Below are positions 29,637 through 39,941 of a DNA stretch of 64,000 nucleotides, piece by piece. The stretch is from Mycosarcoma maydis (Eukaryota; Basidiomycota; Ustilaginomycetes; Ustilaginales). The notes under the pieces are model-generated. The model was not told the origin of the DNA and did no database searches. It worked only from the letters and a program-made list of their open reading frames with translations. The DNA lies in NCBI RefSeq assembly GCF_000328475.2, contig NC_026478.1, positions 124,001-188,000 on the forward strand, given 5' to 3'. Every line of letters begins with the position of its first letter. Position 1 is the stretch's first letter. Made by a program: the position numbers and the translations under genes.

Positions 29637-31205
29637 TCAGAGTAGCGGCCTCGAGTTCGAATGCTGCTCCTCAGCTGCGTCGACAAACGGATCCGCGTCC
29701 AGGGAGACACGTGTCGTTCCGCCCGCTGAGAGCGTTGGAAAACTCGACGACGTCGAGATTGGTCTCGACGTAGACTCGCTGAATGCATCGCCAGCGGCGG
29801 CCGCCTCGATGTCGTTGCTTGCCAGATACGTCGGCACGCTGACGCGAGGGATCTTGAAGTTGCAAGCCGCAGCCGAAGGGCGTGTCAATCGACTGTGAGA
29901 TGTGGCACCAGTGCCAGACGTCAGCGCGGTGGTGTTGATCGGTGCAAGGTGAGCGTGTATCGGTGTAGATTTGGGTCGCGGTTGTTGTCCTTGGTGGTGC
30001 TGAGTATTGCTGTGGCTGGGATAGACGGGAATGCGATCTGTTAGCTGCGTCTGAAGAGGTATGCTGGTAGTCCTGCAGAGCGCGAGACGAGGGTCAACGG
30101 AGGTAGCGCCGTATGGCGATGCAACGCGCTGACCAACATTCAGGCTGAATGGCTCATTGACCACCCGGATTTCTTGCTCTGAATGCGCCGACGGAAACAC
30201 AGTCATCACGTTGTTCATTGACATGCCATCGTGGGATGGTGAGTAGGGTGTGTACGCCTGCGAACGTAGCTGTGAGCTCTCACTGAGTCGGCTGAGAGCG
30301 GCTGCGTCGAGAGTGTCACTTGCTACATACGCTTCCACCGTCTTGTGGCGAAGGCTATCAGCGCACCGAGCCGCTCTGGGCGATCCGCCAAGCTTTTCTG
30401 ATAGAGTAAGTGGACGCAGAGCTGACATGCGCTGCGAAGCATGGCTAAGCCGCCTCGTCGTGCGACGTGAAGAGGACCATCGCAGCAGAGCCAGAAGAAT
30501 CAGAATCAAGATGATCGCGCCAATGACTCCGCCAGCAATCGCGCCTTTGTTGACGCTGTGAGAAGTAGCCAAGCCCGAAGATGAGGCCGAGGCTGAGCCG
30601 GATGGGAGCGAAGAGACTGGTGCTGCTGACACTGATGTTGAGGTTGCTGCGAGCGATGTGCGTGAGGCCGACAACACCGAGGCTGGCCAAGATCGTGGCG
30701 TACTCGCAGAAGTCATCGTGGACGCGCGAGACGCAATCGTCGAGGCCAAAGCTGTCGCAGTTGACGTACTACCCTGAGCGCTGCGCGTGCAATCACCAAA
30801 AGTGAAGGTGCGCGGATCGATCGCGCTCACCTGTACAGTGGAAGAGCTGGCCGAAGTGGTCGTCGTGAGAATGTTGCCGTTCATGTCGGTGAGTCCAACG
30901 CCGATGCGATACTGTCCGCTGAGTCGAGAGTCGCCGAAGTTGGCCACCTTGTCGTACGTTCCTGGCGAGCCAAACTCACCGCCGGGAAGCGCCGAGTAGA
31001 GTAACGAGTAGTTCTGGCCACCCTGTTGTGATACGAAGAAGAGCTCAATGTACGATGAGACGCTCCATTCTGTCTGCGAGAGACCGACACTCCAACTTAG
31101 CTGGCTGCAGTTGACGGACTGCACGGAGAATTGCAGAGCGCTGACCGGCAGTGATACTGCTGCAATGAGCAGTGCAACAAGCGCGCTCGTCCGTAATGAG
31201 ACCAT
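29637..31205 (-). CDS. Single-pass cell-surface protein, sensor-like layout
   Basis: A 522-residue type I membrane protein. Signal peptide 1-23 (ALVALLIAAVSLPVSA), an extracellular domain of about 120 residues with two cysteines (33 and 139) and an SVGLSQTEWSV-like beta-rich start, a Ser/Thr/Ala-rich stalk at about 143-218, one membrane helix at 221-243 after Gly-Ala repeats, then RRTTRR and a long Ser-rich cytosolic tail of about 270 residues. This arrangement recalls fungal wall-stress sensors (Mid2/Wsc) and the Ser-rich single-pass proteins common in basidiomycetes. I cannot assign the ectodomain to a named family. The ATG at 31205 directly begins the signal peptide. Confidence 0.75.
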   Translation of the reverse strand: MVSLRTSALVALLIAAVSLPVSALQFSVQSVNCSQLSWSVGLSQTEWSVSSYIELFFVSQQGGQNYSLLYSALPGGEFGSPGTYDKVANFGDSRLSGQYRIGVGLTDMNGNILTTTTSASSSTVQVSAIDPRTFTFGDCTRSAQGSTSTATALASTIASRASTMTSASTPRSWPASVLSASRTSLAATSTSVSAAPVSSLPSGSASASSSGLATSHSVNKGAIAGGVIGAIILILILLALLRWSSSRRTTRRLSHASQRMSALRPLTLSEKLGGSPRAARCADSLRHKTVEAYVASDTLDAAALSRLSESSQLRSQAYTPYSPSHDGMSMNNVMTVFPSAHSEQEIRVVNEPFSLNVGQRVASPYGATSVDPRLALCRTTSIPLQTQLTDRIPVYPSHSNTQHHQGQQPRPKSTPIHAHLAPINTTALTSGTGATSHSRLTRPSAAACNFKIPRVSVPTYLASNDIEAAAAGDAFSESTSRPISTSSSFPTLSAGGTTRVSLDADPFVDAAEEQHSNSRPLL

Positions 31206-32601
31206 GACGGCAGATGTCTAGGCGTAAACGATCGCAGCGAAGATGGTGATCAAGGAACAAGGTCGAGACGAAAGCAGGCGCTCCAGCGATGAGGGCAAAC
31301 AGGCCAAACGGACCGGGATGCGATGGTTACAGAGTTGTGCAGAGTCTGGCAATATACACGATCGCTCTTGACGCACAAACGAGCATAGCCAGATGCACGC
31401 GGTGAAGTTGAGGATCTAAGCTCAAAGCGGGGCAGGAAGACAAGAGTTCTTCCGTCTGCATGCAGGAAATGGACCAAGGAGAGCCAGACCGCACAAAGAG
31501 CGTCGCCGACTGGTCGCGATTGGCATCTTGGGCGTCGACTAGTCTGGACAAGGCTGGTACAATGCAGAAGCTTCAAGTCATCAGTCGACTGCATGCATCT
31601 CGCCAAGGGCGCGGTCTGGGAGCCACCGTCGCACTGGCGCCAAAGACATGTTGCCACCATCTGTCTCCGTTTTCGAGCTGACCCGCATTTGCACGCTCCC
31701 TCGACCCTCGACCCTTGGCGTTAATTCATTGGGCTAGCGAATGACATTCGCACTGTGACTGTTTTGGACAACAGTTCATGGTATGCCGGCACTCTGCGAC
31801 AAGCGCAACGCTCGTGAAGCGTCTCTGATCGGGCTATGCTTGATCGTCATGTTGTTGCGCTGTGTTCCTGATGGCGAGCGACCGTCTCGTGTCTGTCTCA
31901 GTCTTGAGAGACTTGTCTGCCTGGCCGTGCTGTGCTGCCATCGTGAATGCCAGATTTTTCCCAGATCAATCGTGGGCAACGCCCAACCCTCGCTTGTGCC
32001 GAGGGCGTCGAACGGATTTCAATCTCCGACGCAGGACTCGACTCACGGTAGCCAGACGCTCGCGTTAAGACTTGTGACTCTTGACGGCCACGATTGCCAT
32101 GCATCTCTCTACATTCGTGATTCACGATTCGTGATTTTGCCCAGAAAGCAGCACTTGCCGGCCACGCATGACTGCTGCCGTCGTGATCTGTGCCTCGCCC
32201 AATCACGAACGTGATGCCTCCATCAGCCGCACGCTTGTACGAATCCTCCATCCTTTCCACTCAGATATCTTCGAGCTTTGTCCTAAACACAACCACCATC
32301 GCTTGTGTCTGCACTTTCCTCTTTCCAAAAACGCATACAGTCAGTTTTTCGTTCAATTGCAGCGCTCATGATGACCTGAGGACAAGCTTGCACGCTGTCT
32401 TGCATGACTTGGTCGATATCAGGTGCAATCAACCCTAAACACCAGTGCGGGGAAAAAATACAATTCGAAATGCCAGCAAGGTATCAATATTTGAAAAGAA
32501 AACTAACGTTAACGTTATTATAAAAGCCGAATTGGGCTGCTTACACCTCGCTATCAACCTGGAAAAAAAAGAATACCAAAAACCTCTGCGACAAAAACAA
32601 A
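31206..32601. other. 1.4-kb intergenic region, no gene seen
   Basis: Upstream of the surface-protein gene. Contains the motif pair ATTCGTGATTCACGATTCGTGATT at about 32112-32135. Frames such as plus 31783-32214 are not supported. Confidence 0.5.
32564..32597 (-). terminator. RNA polymerase III terminator of tRNA-Gly
   Basis: On the minus strand a run of five T (32597-32593) begins five bases after the tRNA end, and a longer run of eight T follows at about 32571-32564. Confidence 0.7.
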
Positions 32602-32702
32602 TGCATTGACGGGGAATCGAACCCCGGTCGGGACGAATTCGTGGTGAACCTTCGACGAAGGCGGGCTGGCAACGTCCCGTGATACCACTACACTACCAAT
32701 GC
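32602..32702 (-). tRNA. tRNA-Gly (GCC) with 30-nt intron
   Basis: Read on the minus strand: acceptor GCATTGG with TCAATGC, discriminator A, D arm GTG...CAC, anticodon stem GGACG with CGTCC and loop TTGCCAT, T arm CGGGG-TTCGATT-CCCCG. Anticodon GCC. An intron at 32637-32666 lies one base 3' of the anticodon, in the canonical site, and contains an inverted repeat (CCTTCG-T-CGAAGG). The mature tRNA is 71 nt before CCA addition, the usual size for this isoacceptor. Confidence 0.92.
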
Positions 32703-33191
32703 TTAGATGCCTACGCCACCTTGGTGTTGCACTATAAGCCACAAGTCTTCAACAACTGCCAGGAGGGGTTTCCCTCTGCATTCGTGACCAAATTTTGAGA
32801 GGGTGAATCGTGAATCGTGAATCGTGAATAGCGCCATCCAAGTGCCGTGCTACGATCTTGAAAAAAGAACACCTAGAGTGGGCTATCACGATCACGTATT
32901 GTGTAGCATTGTGCAGGTCAAGCGTGGTAAAGCACAGACGTTGCAATCAGGTGAGAGAGAGAGGTATCATCTTCTTTTATTGAAATGTTTATGCCATGAC
33001 AAAGGCTGCACATGAATCATGAATGTCAACATCAGAAGTGGCTACGAGCAGATCAGAGTGTTTCCACCGTCCTGCGAGCCGAGTTTACATGTTGCGATTT
33101 TCTTGGAGGCAAAGGGAATGCTTTTATGCTGAATGTTTCTTGTTCCATTTCCTAGCTACTTGAAGCTCTTCCGAGTCACAATCGTGAATGT
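32703..33191. other. Intergenic with 7-bp motif copies
   Basis: 5' flank of the tRNA and 3' side of the protease gene. Contains tandem GTGAATC copies at 32802-32829. No gene seen. Confidence 0.55.
32802..32829. repeat. 7-bp tandem array, unit GTGAATC
   Basis: Three full copies and a partial copy of GTGAATC, a variant of the dispersed 7-bp family. Confidence 0.9.
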
Positions 33192-34385
33192 TCAGGCCTT
33201 GTTGGCGAAACCGACACGGTTGCTGTCAGTGTCAAAGATGGCAACCGTGTTCTGGAGCCACGAGTCACCGGTGACCCAGCCGTTGACGCCAACATTGCCA
33301 CCAGCGATCGAGAGCACACACTGGCCGTTGTTGGTGGTACCGAACGACGTGGTAGCAGCCGACAGAGACTTGGAGTAGCTGCCGTACTTGAAGGTGATCG
33401 TAGGAGGAGAGTTGCAGTTGTAGTAAGCGTACGTGCTGCCGTCCTGCGTGAAGGTAGGCAAGCCGAGCTTGGAGAAGAGCTGCTTGGCCTGCGATGTGGG
33501 AGCAACAATGATGGTTGTACCCGTGTCGACGATCGACTCGATGCTCTGGCCGTTGACCGAAGCGGGCACCTGCCAGAAGCCCCGGCTCGAGTCGATGCTC
33601 TGGTAGACCGGAGTGCCCGAGTACTTGGCCGAGTTGGTACCGCCAAGGAAGAGTGTCGAGCCCGACGTGCGCAGGTCGAACTGGAACTTGCCCGACGACA
33701 CGGCGCCGGACTGCTTGAGGCTGTAGAAGTAGGGGGGGTAGTTGGAGCCAAATGCCGAGAGCTGCGGAAGCGCCATGCCCGAGATACCCTGCGAGCCTTC
33801 GGACGAGGAGATAAACTCCTGGTTCGAAACACCGATCGCCGCATTCGAGGCAGTCAAGCCAGCAGCATGTACGACGTCAGTGTAGATCGTACCCTGGGCG
33901 GTGGTGCCATCGCCGTAAGCGGTAGAGAACTGGTCTCCATTGGTGGCCGAGGTAGACGACTGGCTGGGGTCGTACGCGCCTGGGTTTACGAGCGTGTCTG
34001 AAGAGCCAGTGTCAAAGTCGATCGGGAAGCTCTGAGCGGGCGTACCGAAGGCCAAAGTACCGGTCCACAGCTCACCATTCTGCTGGTCCGTGAGCCCAAT
34101 GGTGCCAGTACCACGCTTGGCAAGGTGCTCGGGGAGGTCGCGCTTAGCAGGGTGCACCTTGCCCGTGTTCTTCTCGTAGTTGGAAAAGCTCTTGGAGTAC
34201 TTTGCACGAAGCCCGTTCATGTGGGCATCCACCTTGGCCCAGTCGATCTCGGACGAGCCTTCTTTGGTGAGCGTGGCACGCTTCGAGATGCCGACCTCGA
34301 TGCCTCGCTCCTGCTCGACGGGAGCAGCAACGGCAAGTGCCGACGAGGCGATCAGACCGGCAACGAAGGAGAGCTTGAGCTGCAT
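33192..34385 (-). CDS. Secreted aspartic protease, pepsin family (A1)
   Basis: A 397-residue preproprotein. Signal peptide 1-20 (LSFVAGLIASSALAVAA), then a propeptide with dibasic Kex2-type sites at Lys35-Arg36, Lys81-Arg82 and Lys90-Arg91; cleavage after the last would leave a mature enzyme starting GTGTIG. Catalytic Asp125 in FDTGSSD and Asp287 in VDTGTT are both present, with the flap Tyr157 in YGDGTT. The only two cysteines, 324 and 356, match the conserved disulfide of the C-terminal lobe, and the end FDTDSNRVGFA is the family consensus. All key residues are intact, so it should be an active extracellular or vacuolar endopeptidase; the missing membrane or GPI tail favours secretion. Confidence 0.93.
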   Translation of the reverse strand: MQLKLSFVAGLIASSALAVAAPVEQERGIEVGISKRATLTKEGSSEIDWAKVDAHMNGLRAKYSKSFSNYEKNTGKVHPAKRDLPEHLAKRGTGTIGLTDQQNGELWTGTLAFGTPAQSFPIDFDTGSSDTLVNPGAYDPSQSSTSATNGDQFSTAYGDGTTAQGTIYTDVVHAAGLTASNAAIGVSNQEFISSSEGSQGISGMALPQLSAFGSNYPPYFYSLKQSGAVSSGKFQFDLRTSGSTLFLGGTNSAKYSGTPVYQSIDSSRGFWQVPASVNGQSIESIVDTGTTIIVAPTSQAKQLFSKLGLPTFTQDGSTYAYYNCNSPPTITFKYGSYSKSLSAATTSFGTTNNGQCVLSIAGGNVGVNGWVTGDSWLQNTVAIFDTDSNRVGFANKA

Positions 34386-34498
34386 CTTGACTGTGTGTAG
34401 AGGCTTGTGGGAAGCGTTGTAGAGATGGAGTGGAGGGATATGGGGGTTTGGATTTGAGATGATGGTGACCTGATGGAATGAGGTGTGAAACGATCTGT

Positions 34499-34505
34499 CT
34501 TTATA
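34499..34505 (-). promoter_or_regulatory. Possible TATA box of the aspartic protease gene
   Basis: TATAAAG on the minus strand, about 114 bp upstream of the start codon, a typical distance for a TATA box with a leader of roughly 80 nt. Confidence 0.45.
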
Positions 34506-35460
34506 CTCGTCGACGTTGGTACGAGTATCGATGGCAGGCCTATCACCTATCTTCTACAGCATCAGCCAGCCTTGGTTCCCTGCGATATCGTACCATGGCG
34601 CTTGGGACGCGAGGCATCAAAAGAGACTATTGGGGTGACTTAGGAGCATATTAGGCATCGGAAGTCTGTGCACCGAGCGAGAAGCTTTCCACGCAGATGC
34701 TACTAAAGTCTGTTGTGACCGCAGAGCGCTATGGCGAGACGAGACGACAAGGGGAAAATCGACAAGCTGATGAGGTGCAACGGGCAATGAGCAACACAGA
34801 GCATGTTAAGCGCAGGGTCTGGAGAAGAATGGCACAACCGAAGCCAACTCGGTTAACCCAAGTGCTTTCTCGATTTGCCATCATCCGAGATGCAAAGGAA
34901 AAGGCCACGCTTGTCACCCAGAGAGCAGACCGGCCTTACCCCTCCAAGCCGCGGTCACACCCATCGAAATAGCCGCGCTTGTGGGTATAAAGGTGTTTGC
35001 AACAGACGAGGTGCGCGATGCCTGACAATCGCAGCGATGGCTTCTAAACTTTGTGTAGCTAATCAACGGTCCAGGTAAATCATCATATCATGGCATAATT
35101 CGAGATAGACGGCAGTGGCACACGTAGCCTGTATGCACCGTCAGGGAGCAGGCTTTGGTGGATCCTCTTTGTTTGCCATGAGCATGATGCTGTCGCACCT
35201 GTGTTGCCATGATCAGCGGGCTGTGGTTGACAGGCGGCTGCTGGCTGGCCTCGAACTCACGCTTAGCGTGCAATAGGGTTCGGAGGAGGTCAAGCCGTAA
35301 GCTTGCGTCTGAGAGCGGCGGCAAGAAAATAGACAGCCGATTCTTTTTCTGGACGTGTCGGAGTGCAAAGTTACTGCAAATAGTGCAGTAGCACGCCTCG
35401 CCTAAGGTGCACACTCGATTCACGTCATGTCTTGCATTCACGATTCGTATGAACGCTGAT

Positions 35461-35500
35461 GGCGATTGGCGATTGGCAATTGGCAATTGGCAATTGGATT
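35461..35500. repeat. 7-bp tandem array, unit ATTGGC(A/G)
   Basis: About five copies of ATTGGCA or ATTGGCG, the first two with G and the later ones with A. A different 7-bp unit from the ATTCGTG family, but the same period. Confidence 0.85.
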
Positions 35501-36307
35501 TTCGAGGTGGGTGCATAGATCAACCTTAATTGGTGTTGAGTTGATGCCGGACAGATGGTTCTTCTTGATTTCATTGGCTGGCCGTGCTTGCGTTGAGCTG
35601 TGATCTGGTCCGATTGTGAGCAAGAAGCCGTCGATGACGAGACTGATAACCGGCTCACCATCCTCCGTTCACACTCTACGCTTCGGCTTGCGTCTCCGCC
35701 GCTTCGCTCTATTGCCGCCGCTCAACCGCAGGTATGGACGGAACTTGATGCATAAAACGTCATTAACGATTCGGTTTGACGCTAACGTGCCCTCCATCTC
35801 CGCCATGAAGAACAACGTTTCGGAGGTGCACCGTCCGAGCCGGATGGGTTTCACAAACACTCTCGATCCACGTTGCTTAGGGTCACATCTGGACGATAGC
35901 AACCTGTTGTCTTTCTGAGCACGTCAGAGCACGATGGTCACGCCACCGAAGGCGGTACAGCTGGTAAAGATCGTTTAGCTCCATCGGACCAGGTTCTTGT
36001 TGAAACATCAGGGTGGGGGGAGGACACCATCAAACACACGCGTCCAAATCGTCAATCGTGAATGTGTCTGTGACTGTGACTGAAAACAGATGCATCGCCT
36101 AGGAAGCAGCTCGCGTGACACAGTGAGCGCATATCGCGTTATGAAAGATCAGCCTCTGCTCAACTGAAGCGTGCCACCGAGGCTTGCTTGTCTGAGAAAT
36201 CCAGTAGCGCCGATTTGTAATTCACGATTCAAGATTCAATTGGCGGCGTGTGATGGCCGGATTTTCCGTTTGTTTCGGGCAAGCTGAATCACGAATCTGT
36301 TTCGAGC

Positions 36308-36347
36308 GAGGCTTGAGGAGGCTTGAGGAGGCTTGAGGAGGCTTGAC
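36308..36347. repeat. 10-bp tandem array, unit AGGCTTGAGG
   Basis: Nearly four copies of AGGCTTGAGG; the last ends in ACC. No coding context. Confidence 0.9.
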
Positions 36348-37493
36348 CCGGGTTGATCGCAGTGCTGTACTCGATTAACGGATTGATTTTGACGGAACGT
36401 CATCGATCTGTTGAACAGCATCGAACTGCAAATTGGCTCAACATTCAAGTGGCTGGCGTTGTCAACGTACGTGACACAAGCAAATCGTGAATGCGACCAG
36501 TTGTTGCATCATACCGTCACGAGGTGCTATCAAGCAACCAGGTGCCGCGGCGTGGCGCGGTTTATCGCCGGCTCCACTCGTCCTGCCGTGAATCGCTAGG
36601 CTTTTTGTTCCCGGTACCCTTTCCTTGGTCAGCCGACATGAATGACAGCAATCGTGAATGCTTCTCCGACTCGGGCGGGGCTGTTTCAGCGCGTCCCATT
36701 CACATTCCCCGCATGGCAACGTCACTCCACGCCGCTAGCCACCAACGACCAATGCGCCATTGCAGCACTCAGTAGCTAGCGAGAAAACGCGAGTCGCAAA
36801 TGACAGAGAAGCGGCACTGATCTTGCCAGGACCGATGCTGTACCGATCACCCGATAACAGCGACGGCAACTGTGAGGCCTGACCGCGGTCGGCCATCTTC
36901 CGCCGGACGAGCTCGACGAGACCGAGGCTTTCGAGCCGAGCCTCGCGTTTCAATAGGGTCTGCGCTGATTGCGCGTAGCTCTTCGTGGCGAGGGCTGGTG
37001 TGCATGCGCAAGTCTCATGCAAAACCACGTTTGGCCGAATTACGACTAGCAAGGTTTGGAAGGTGGCCAAACGGCGATTTCAACGAGCGCACACTCACTG
37101 ATAGCCATGTTGAGTAGGGAGGGAGATAACTACTTAAAAAGCGCGCCAAAATATGCGTAGCTGGCGCTAAGCGAGGTCTGGCCTTTTTCAGGCTTGGCTT
37201 TTTCTTGCAGCGGAAGCCAAGTGACGAACGAGTGTGAGTGTCGGTTTGGGTTGTGGATCACAGCACACACCTCACACTAGCCTGGTCGACGCACATATCG
37301 CAAGCCCACGCACGCTCTTCGCAAATACGGCTAGCTCATCGAAGGCAAAGCTACCATCGAGACCTTGGATGGCTCCAATTGCCCTGAGATAAGCTCGACA
37401 CAGCCACGGCGTCTCGAGTCGAATTCACACATGTGAAGACACACATGTGATAGAGAGAGTCGATGCATTCGATCGCGAACAGCTATGGCACCA

Positions 37494-37545
37494 ATCCACG
37501 ATCCACGATCCACGATCCACGATCATGGATCATGGATCATGGATC
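37494..37545. repeat. Adjacent 7-bp arrays ATCCACG and ATCATGG
   Basis: About four copies of ATCCACG run directly into about three copies of ATCATGG. Where the two meet, GATCATGATC-like symmetry gives local hairpin potential. Confidence 0.85.
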
Positions 37546-38091
37546 TGTGCCGCAGCTTCGCAAGCAAAGATCAAGTCAAGGCTGCAGCAGAGCGTCTCCG
37601 TATTCCGACTCTCGTACTTGCTTGGACGACCACTCTTGATCGTTTGCTGCGCAGCTGAAACGGACACGCCTCTTGCCGAGAAAATGCTTTCGCGTAATCT
37701 ATGTCATCCACCGGGCGACTCTTTCGTCATGGTTCCGACCGTCTCGATTGCGTGTGTTGCCGCTTATGTGAGATGCTGCTCCACCCTCGTGGCGAATGTA
37801 CCGTGTGTTGCTTATTGAAACGGTACAGAGAAGCTGTCTCATCCAAGTATCGGCATACACTGTTCCGTCTCGCCAGGCTCGCTTTCTCGGTCGCCATCAC
37901 ACATCTCATGCACAGCGATGATCATCGCATGTCTGCTGTCTGCCTTCGTTGCATTGCCAGACCCATTTTCTCATCTGCAACGAGTTGGCTGTTTGGTCGC
38001 ACAGACGAGGACTCGGCTCGACATCAGCATCGACTTGTAGAATTAATGAGGCGACATAGGAGCGATGCAGTTTTGCTACGTGTAAAACGAC

Positions 38092-38727
38092 CTAGAGGTT
38101 GGACTTGACAGCAGCGATGCACTCAATCTCGACGCCGACGTCCTTGGGAAGACGCGCAACCTCGACGGCAGAACGCGCAGGTTTGTAGGGAGCGAAACGC
38201 TTTTCGTAGATAGCGTTGATCTTTTCAAAGTTGTTCATGTCCTTCATGAAGATGGTGCACTTGAGGATGTGCTGTTTCGAAACGGCATCACGGTCAGCAA
38301 ACATGCAGTACGAACGACTTGGCCAAGAACAGACAGAAACGGGGCAACTCACAGATGGCTCGGAACCAGCAGCCTTGACGACGGCAAAGAGATTGTTCAG
38401 CGCCTGTTCGGTCTGCTCCTCGATACCACCCTCGACAAGCTTCATCTGCGGGGTGAAGGGGATGCAGCCCGAGACGTAGGCGACGCCATTGTGCACCACA
38501 GCCTGCGAGTAAGGTGCGACGGCACCAGGTGCCTCGGTAGTGTGGATGACCTTGTAAGCAGTCGACATGGCGGCTTTTGATGCTGAACTGGACAGAAGAC
38601 GTGGTGCGACGGCGCAAGGCAAGACTCTTGGAGTCAGCGATAGTGCACGTTGAACGTGTAGCGCACAGACTGGGACTCGCGTGGCTCGCACAGCGCGGTT
38701 GAGCAGATGTGCTGGTACAGAAAGCAT
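38092..38727 (-). CDS. MMF1: RidA/YjgF family protein, mitochondrial (Mmf1-like)
   Basis: Enamine/imine deaminase that clears reactive 2-aminoacrylate made by threonine dehydratase; mitochondrial members support branched-chain amino acid synthesis and mtDNA stability. Two exons on the minus strand: 38727-38353 and 38271-38092, with an 81-nt intron (GTGAGT...CAG). The intron length is a multiple of three and it contains no stop, so it is easily missed; removing it joins AAGSEPS to HILKCTIFMKDMNNF, the family pattern. Product 184 residues. The first 53 residues are Arg- and Ser-rich and acid-free, a likely presequence, followed by MSTAYK where the core begins. The family Arg in PARSAVEVARLP and the EIECIAAV end are present. 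Confidence 0.9.
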   Translation of the reverse strand: MLSVPAHLLNRAVRATRVPVCALHVQRALSLTPRVLPCAVAPRLLSSSASKAAMSTAYKVIHTTEAPGAVAPYSQAVVHNGVAYVSGCIPFTPQMKLVEGGIEEQTEQALNNLFAVVKAAGSEPSVSCPVSVCSWPSRSYCMFADRDAVSKQHILKCTIFMKDMNNFEKINAIYEKRFAPYKPARSAVEVARLPKDVGVEIECIAAVKSNL

Positions 38728-39941
38728 TGTCGAGCAGCAACGGATGGTTTCTGACTTCCAAATGCGATCGACTGCTTGTCAGGGTGAACTCACAGATGAG
38801 CGATGAAGCGGAAAGGGATTGGCGTGATAGTACTGACAATCACGAATCAAGAATCGAATCACCAATCACGAATGGCGATAGCGCGTTGAACCTGACAAAG
38901 AGAAAACGTGTCGATTTGGAAGAAAACGGTGCACGGATCAAGTCTCTACTTGAAAACATATGCGCCGTGGAAAACGCGGCGACGCTCTCATGTCTCCGAA
39001 CCGCGAGTTCATGCACACCACGCTTGTCGCCGTCTTGGATCTGAGCTGACAACTCCGCTCGCTTGTCTTGACTCTTGTCGGCCGCGTCGTCCGCATCAAC
39101 CTGGGTTACGGCAGGACGTCGTGACGGGCGTGCCATGTCAGAGTAGGTCTCACGTTCTAGCTTGCATGCCACCTGTCGATTAGCAAAATGGTCTCGTGAC
39201 GCCATCTTTTCTCGGATGAGCCGGTCTTCACGCTTGCGGTTCGGAAGCAACTCGTGCGGACGGTCATGCTCGAGCTAGACGAGACTAGGCTTAAACGGCT
39301 CGACCGGCTTTGTATGCGCTTGCTCGATAGCTGGTAGACCAAGACGTATGTGGATGATTAACGCCGATATTCACGATTCACGTTGGACGTTCCTGGGTCG
39401 GTCCAAGTGTGTTGATATATTCGTGATTGTCTTCTACCTGACGCGGACCTACGCTTGAAAACATGATCGTCAGATCACAGCCAACCAAAACAGACCGTGA
39501 ATCACCATCTACAGCCAACTAGAATCGTGGATGTGGCTAGATGGCAACGTGAGAATCGTCGCATTCTGCCTGTCGCAGACCGACGACTGGATGGCCACCG
39601 GTGATAGCGCTCATCGGGACCTTGCGAAAGCCGATCAGGCTATAGTGTAGCTAGGCGAACAAGCGTGAAGCCAATATCGTGAAAATCCGACCAACGACGT
39701 TTCGAATCGATCGGGCATCGAGAAAGAAATGGCGGATCTGACCAAACATAAGAATCACGAATCATGCAAGCACCAAGCCATGAGCGTGAAGCGTACAGGG
39801 TCCAGCAGAAGCAAACTAAGTGAGCGTTGCGACTCACAAGTTTTGGCGCAGACGCGCGTCCTTGTAAGCAACCATGTATCGCTGCTATCGTCGGTGCTTT
39901 GGCTTGCTCGTTGGACGCGATCGCCAAGCCAGCCATTGTGA
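38728..39941. other. 1.2-kb divergent intergenic region
   Basis: Between the RidA gene (minus) and the SET gene (plus). The minus frame 38840-39250 has a charged composition but begins with TTG and has no ATG-led form with family support. Motif copies at about 38839-38875 and 39370-39382. Confidence 0.45.

Larger units (their letters stand above)
34386..38091. other. 3.7-kb stretch without a recognised gene
   Basis: The longest gap in the window. The first part is the protease promoter. Beyond it I find several short tandem arrays (35461-35500, 36308-36347, 37494-37545) and scattered motif copies (35438, 36219), but no frame with family, signal peptide or membrane pattern. The minus frame 36735-37070 begins with TTG. 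A small spliced gene or non-coding RNA cannot be excluded by reading alone. Confidence 0.5.

Noticed and set aside
36735..37070. 111-codon minus frame in the large gap
   Set aside because: It starts with TTG, its only internal ATG would leave a short fragment, and no family is recognisable.
38840..39250. 136-codon charged minus frame between the RidA and SET genes
   Set aside because: TTG start, no domain, and its C-terminal part runs into repeat motif copies.
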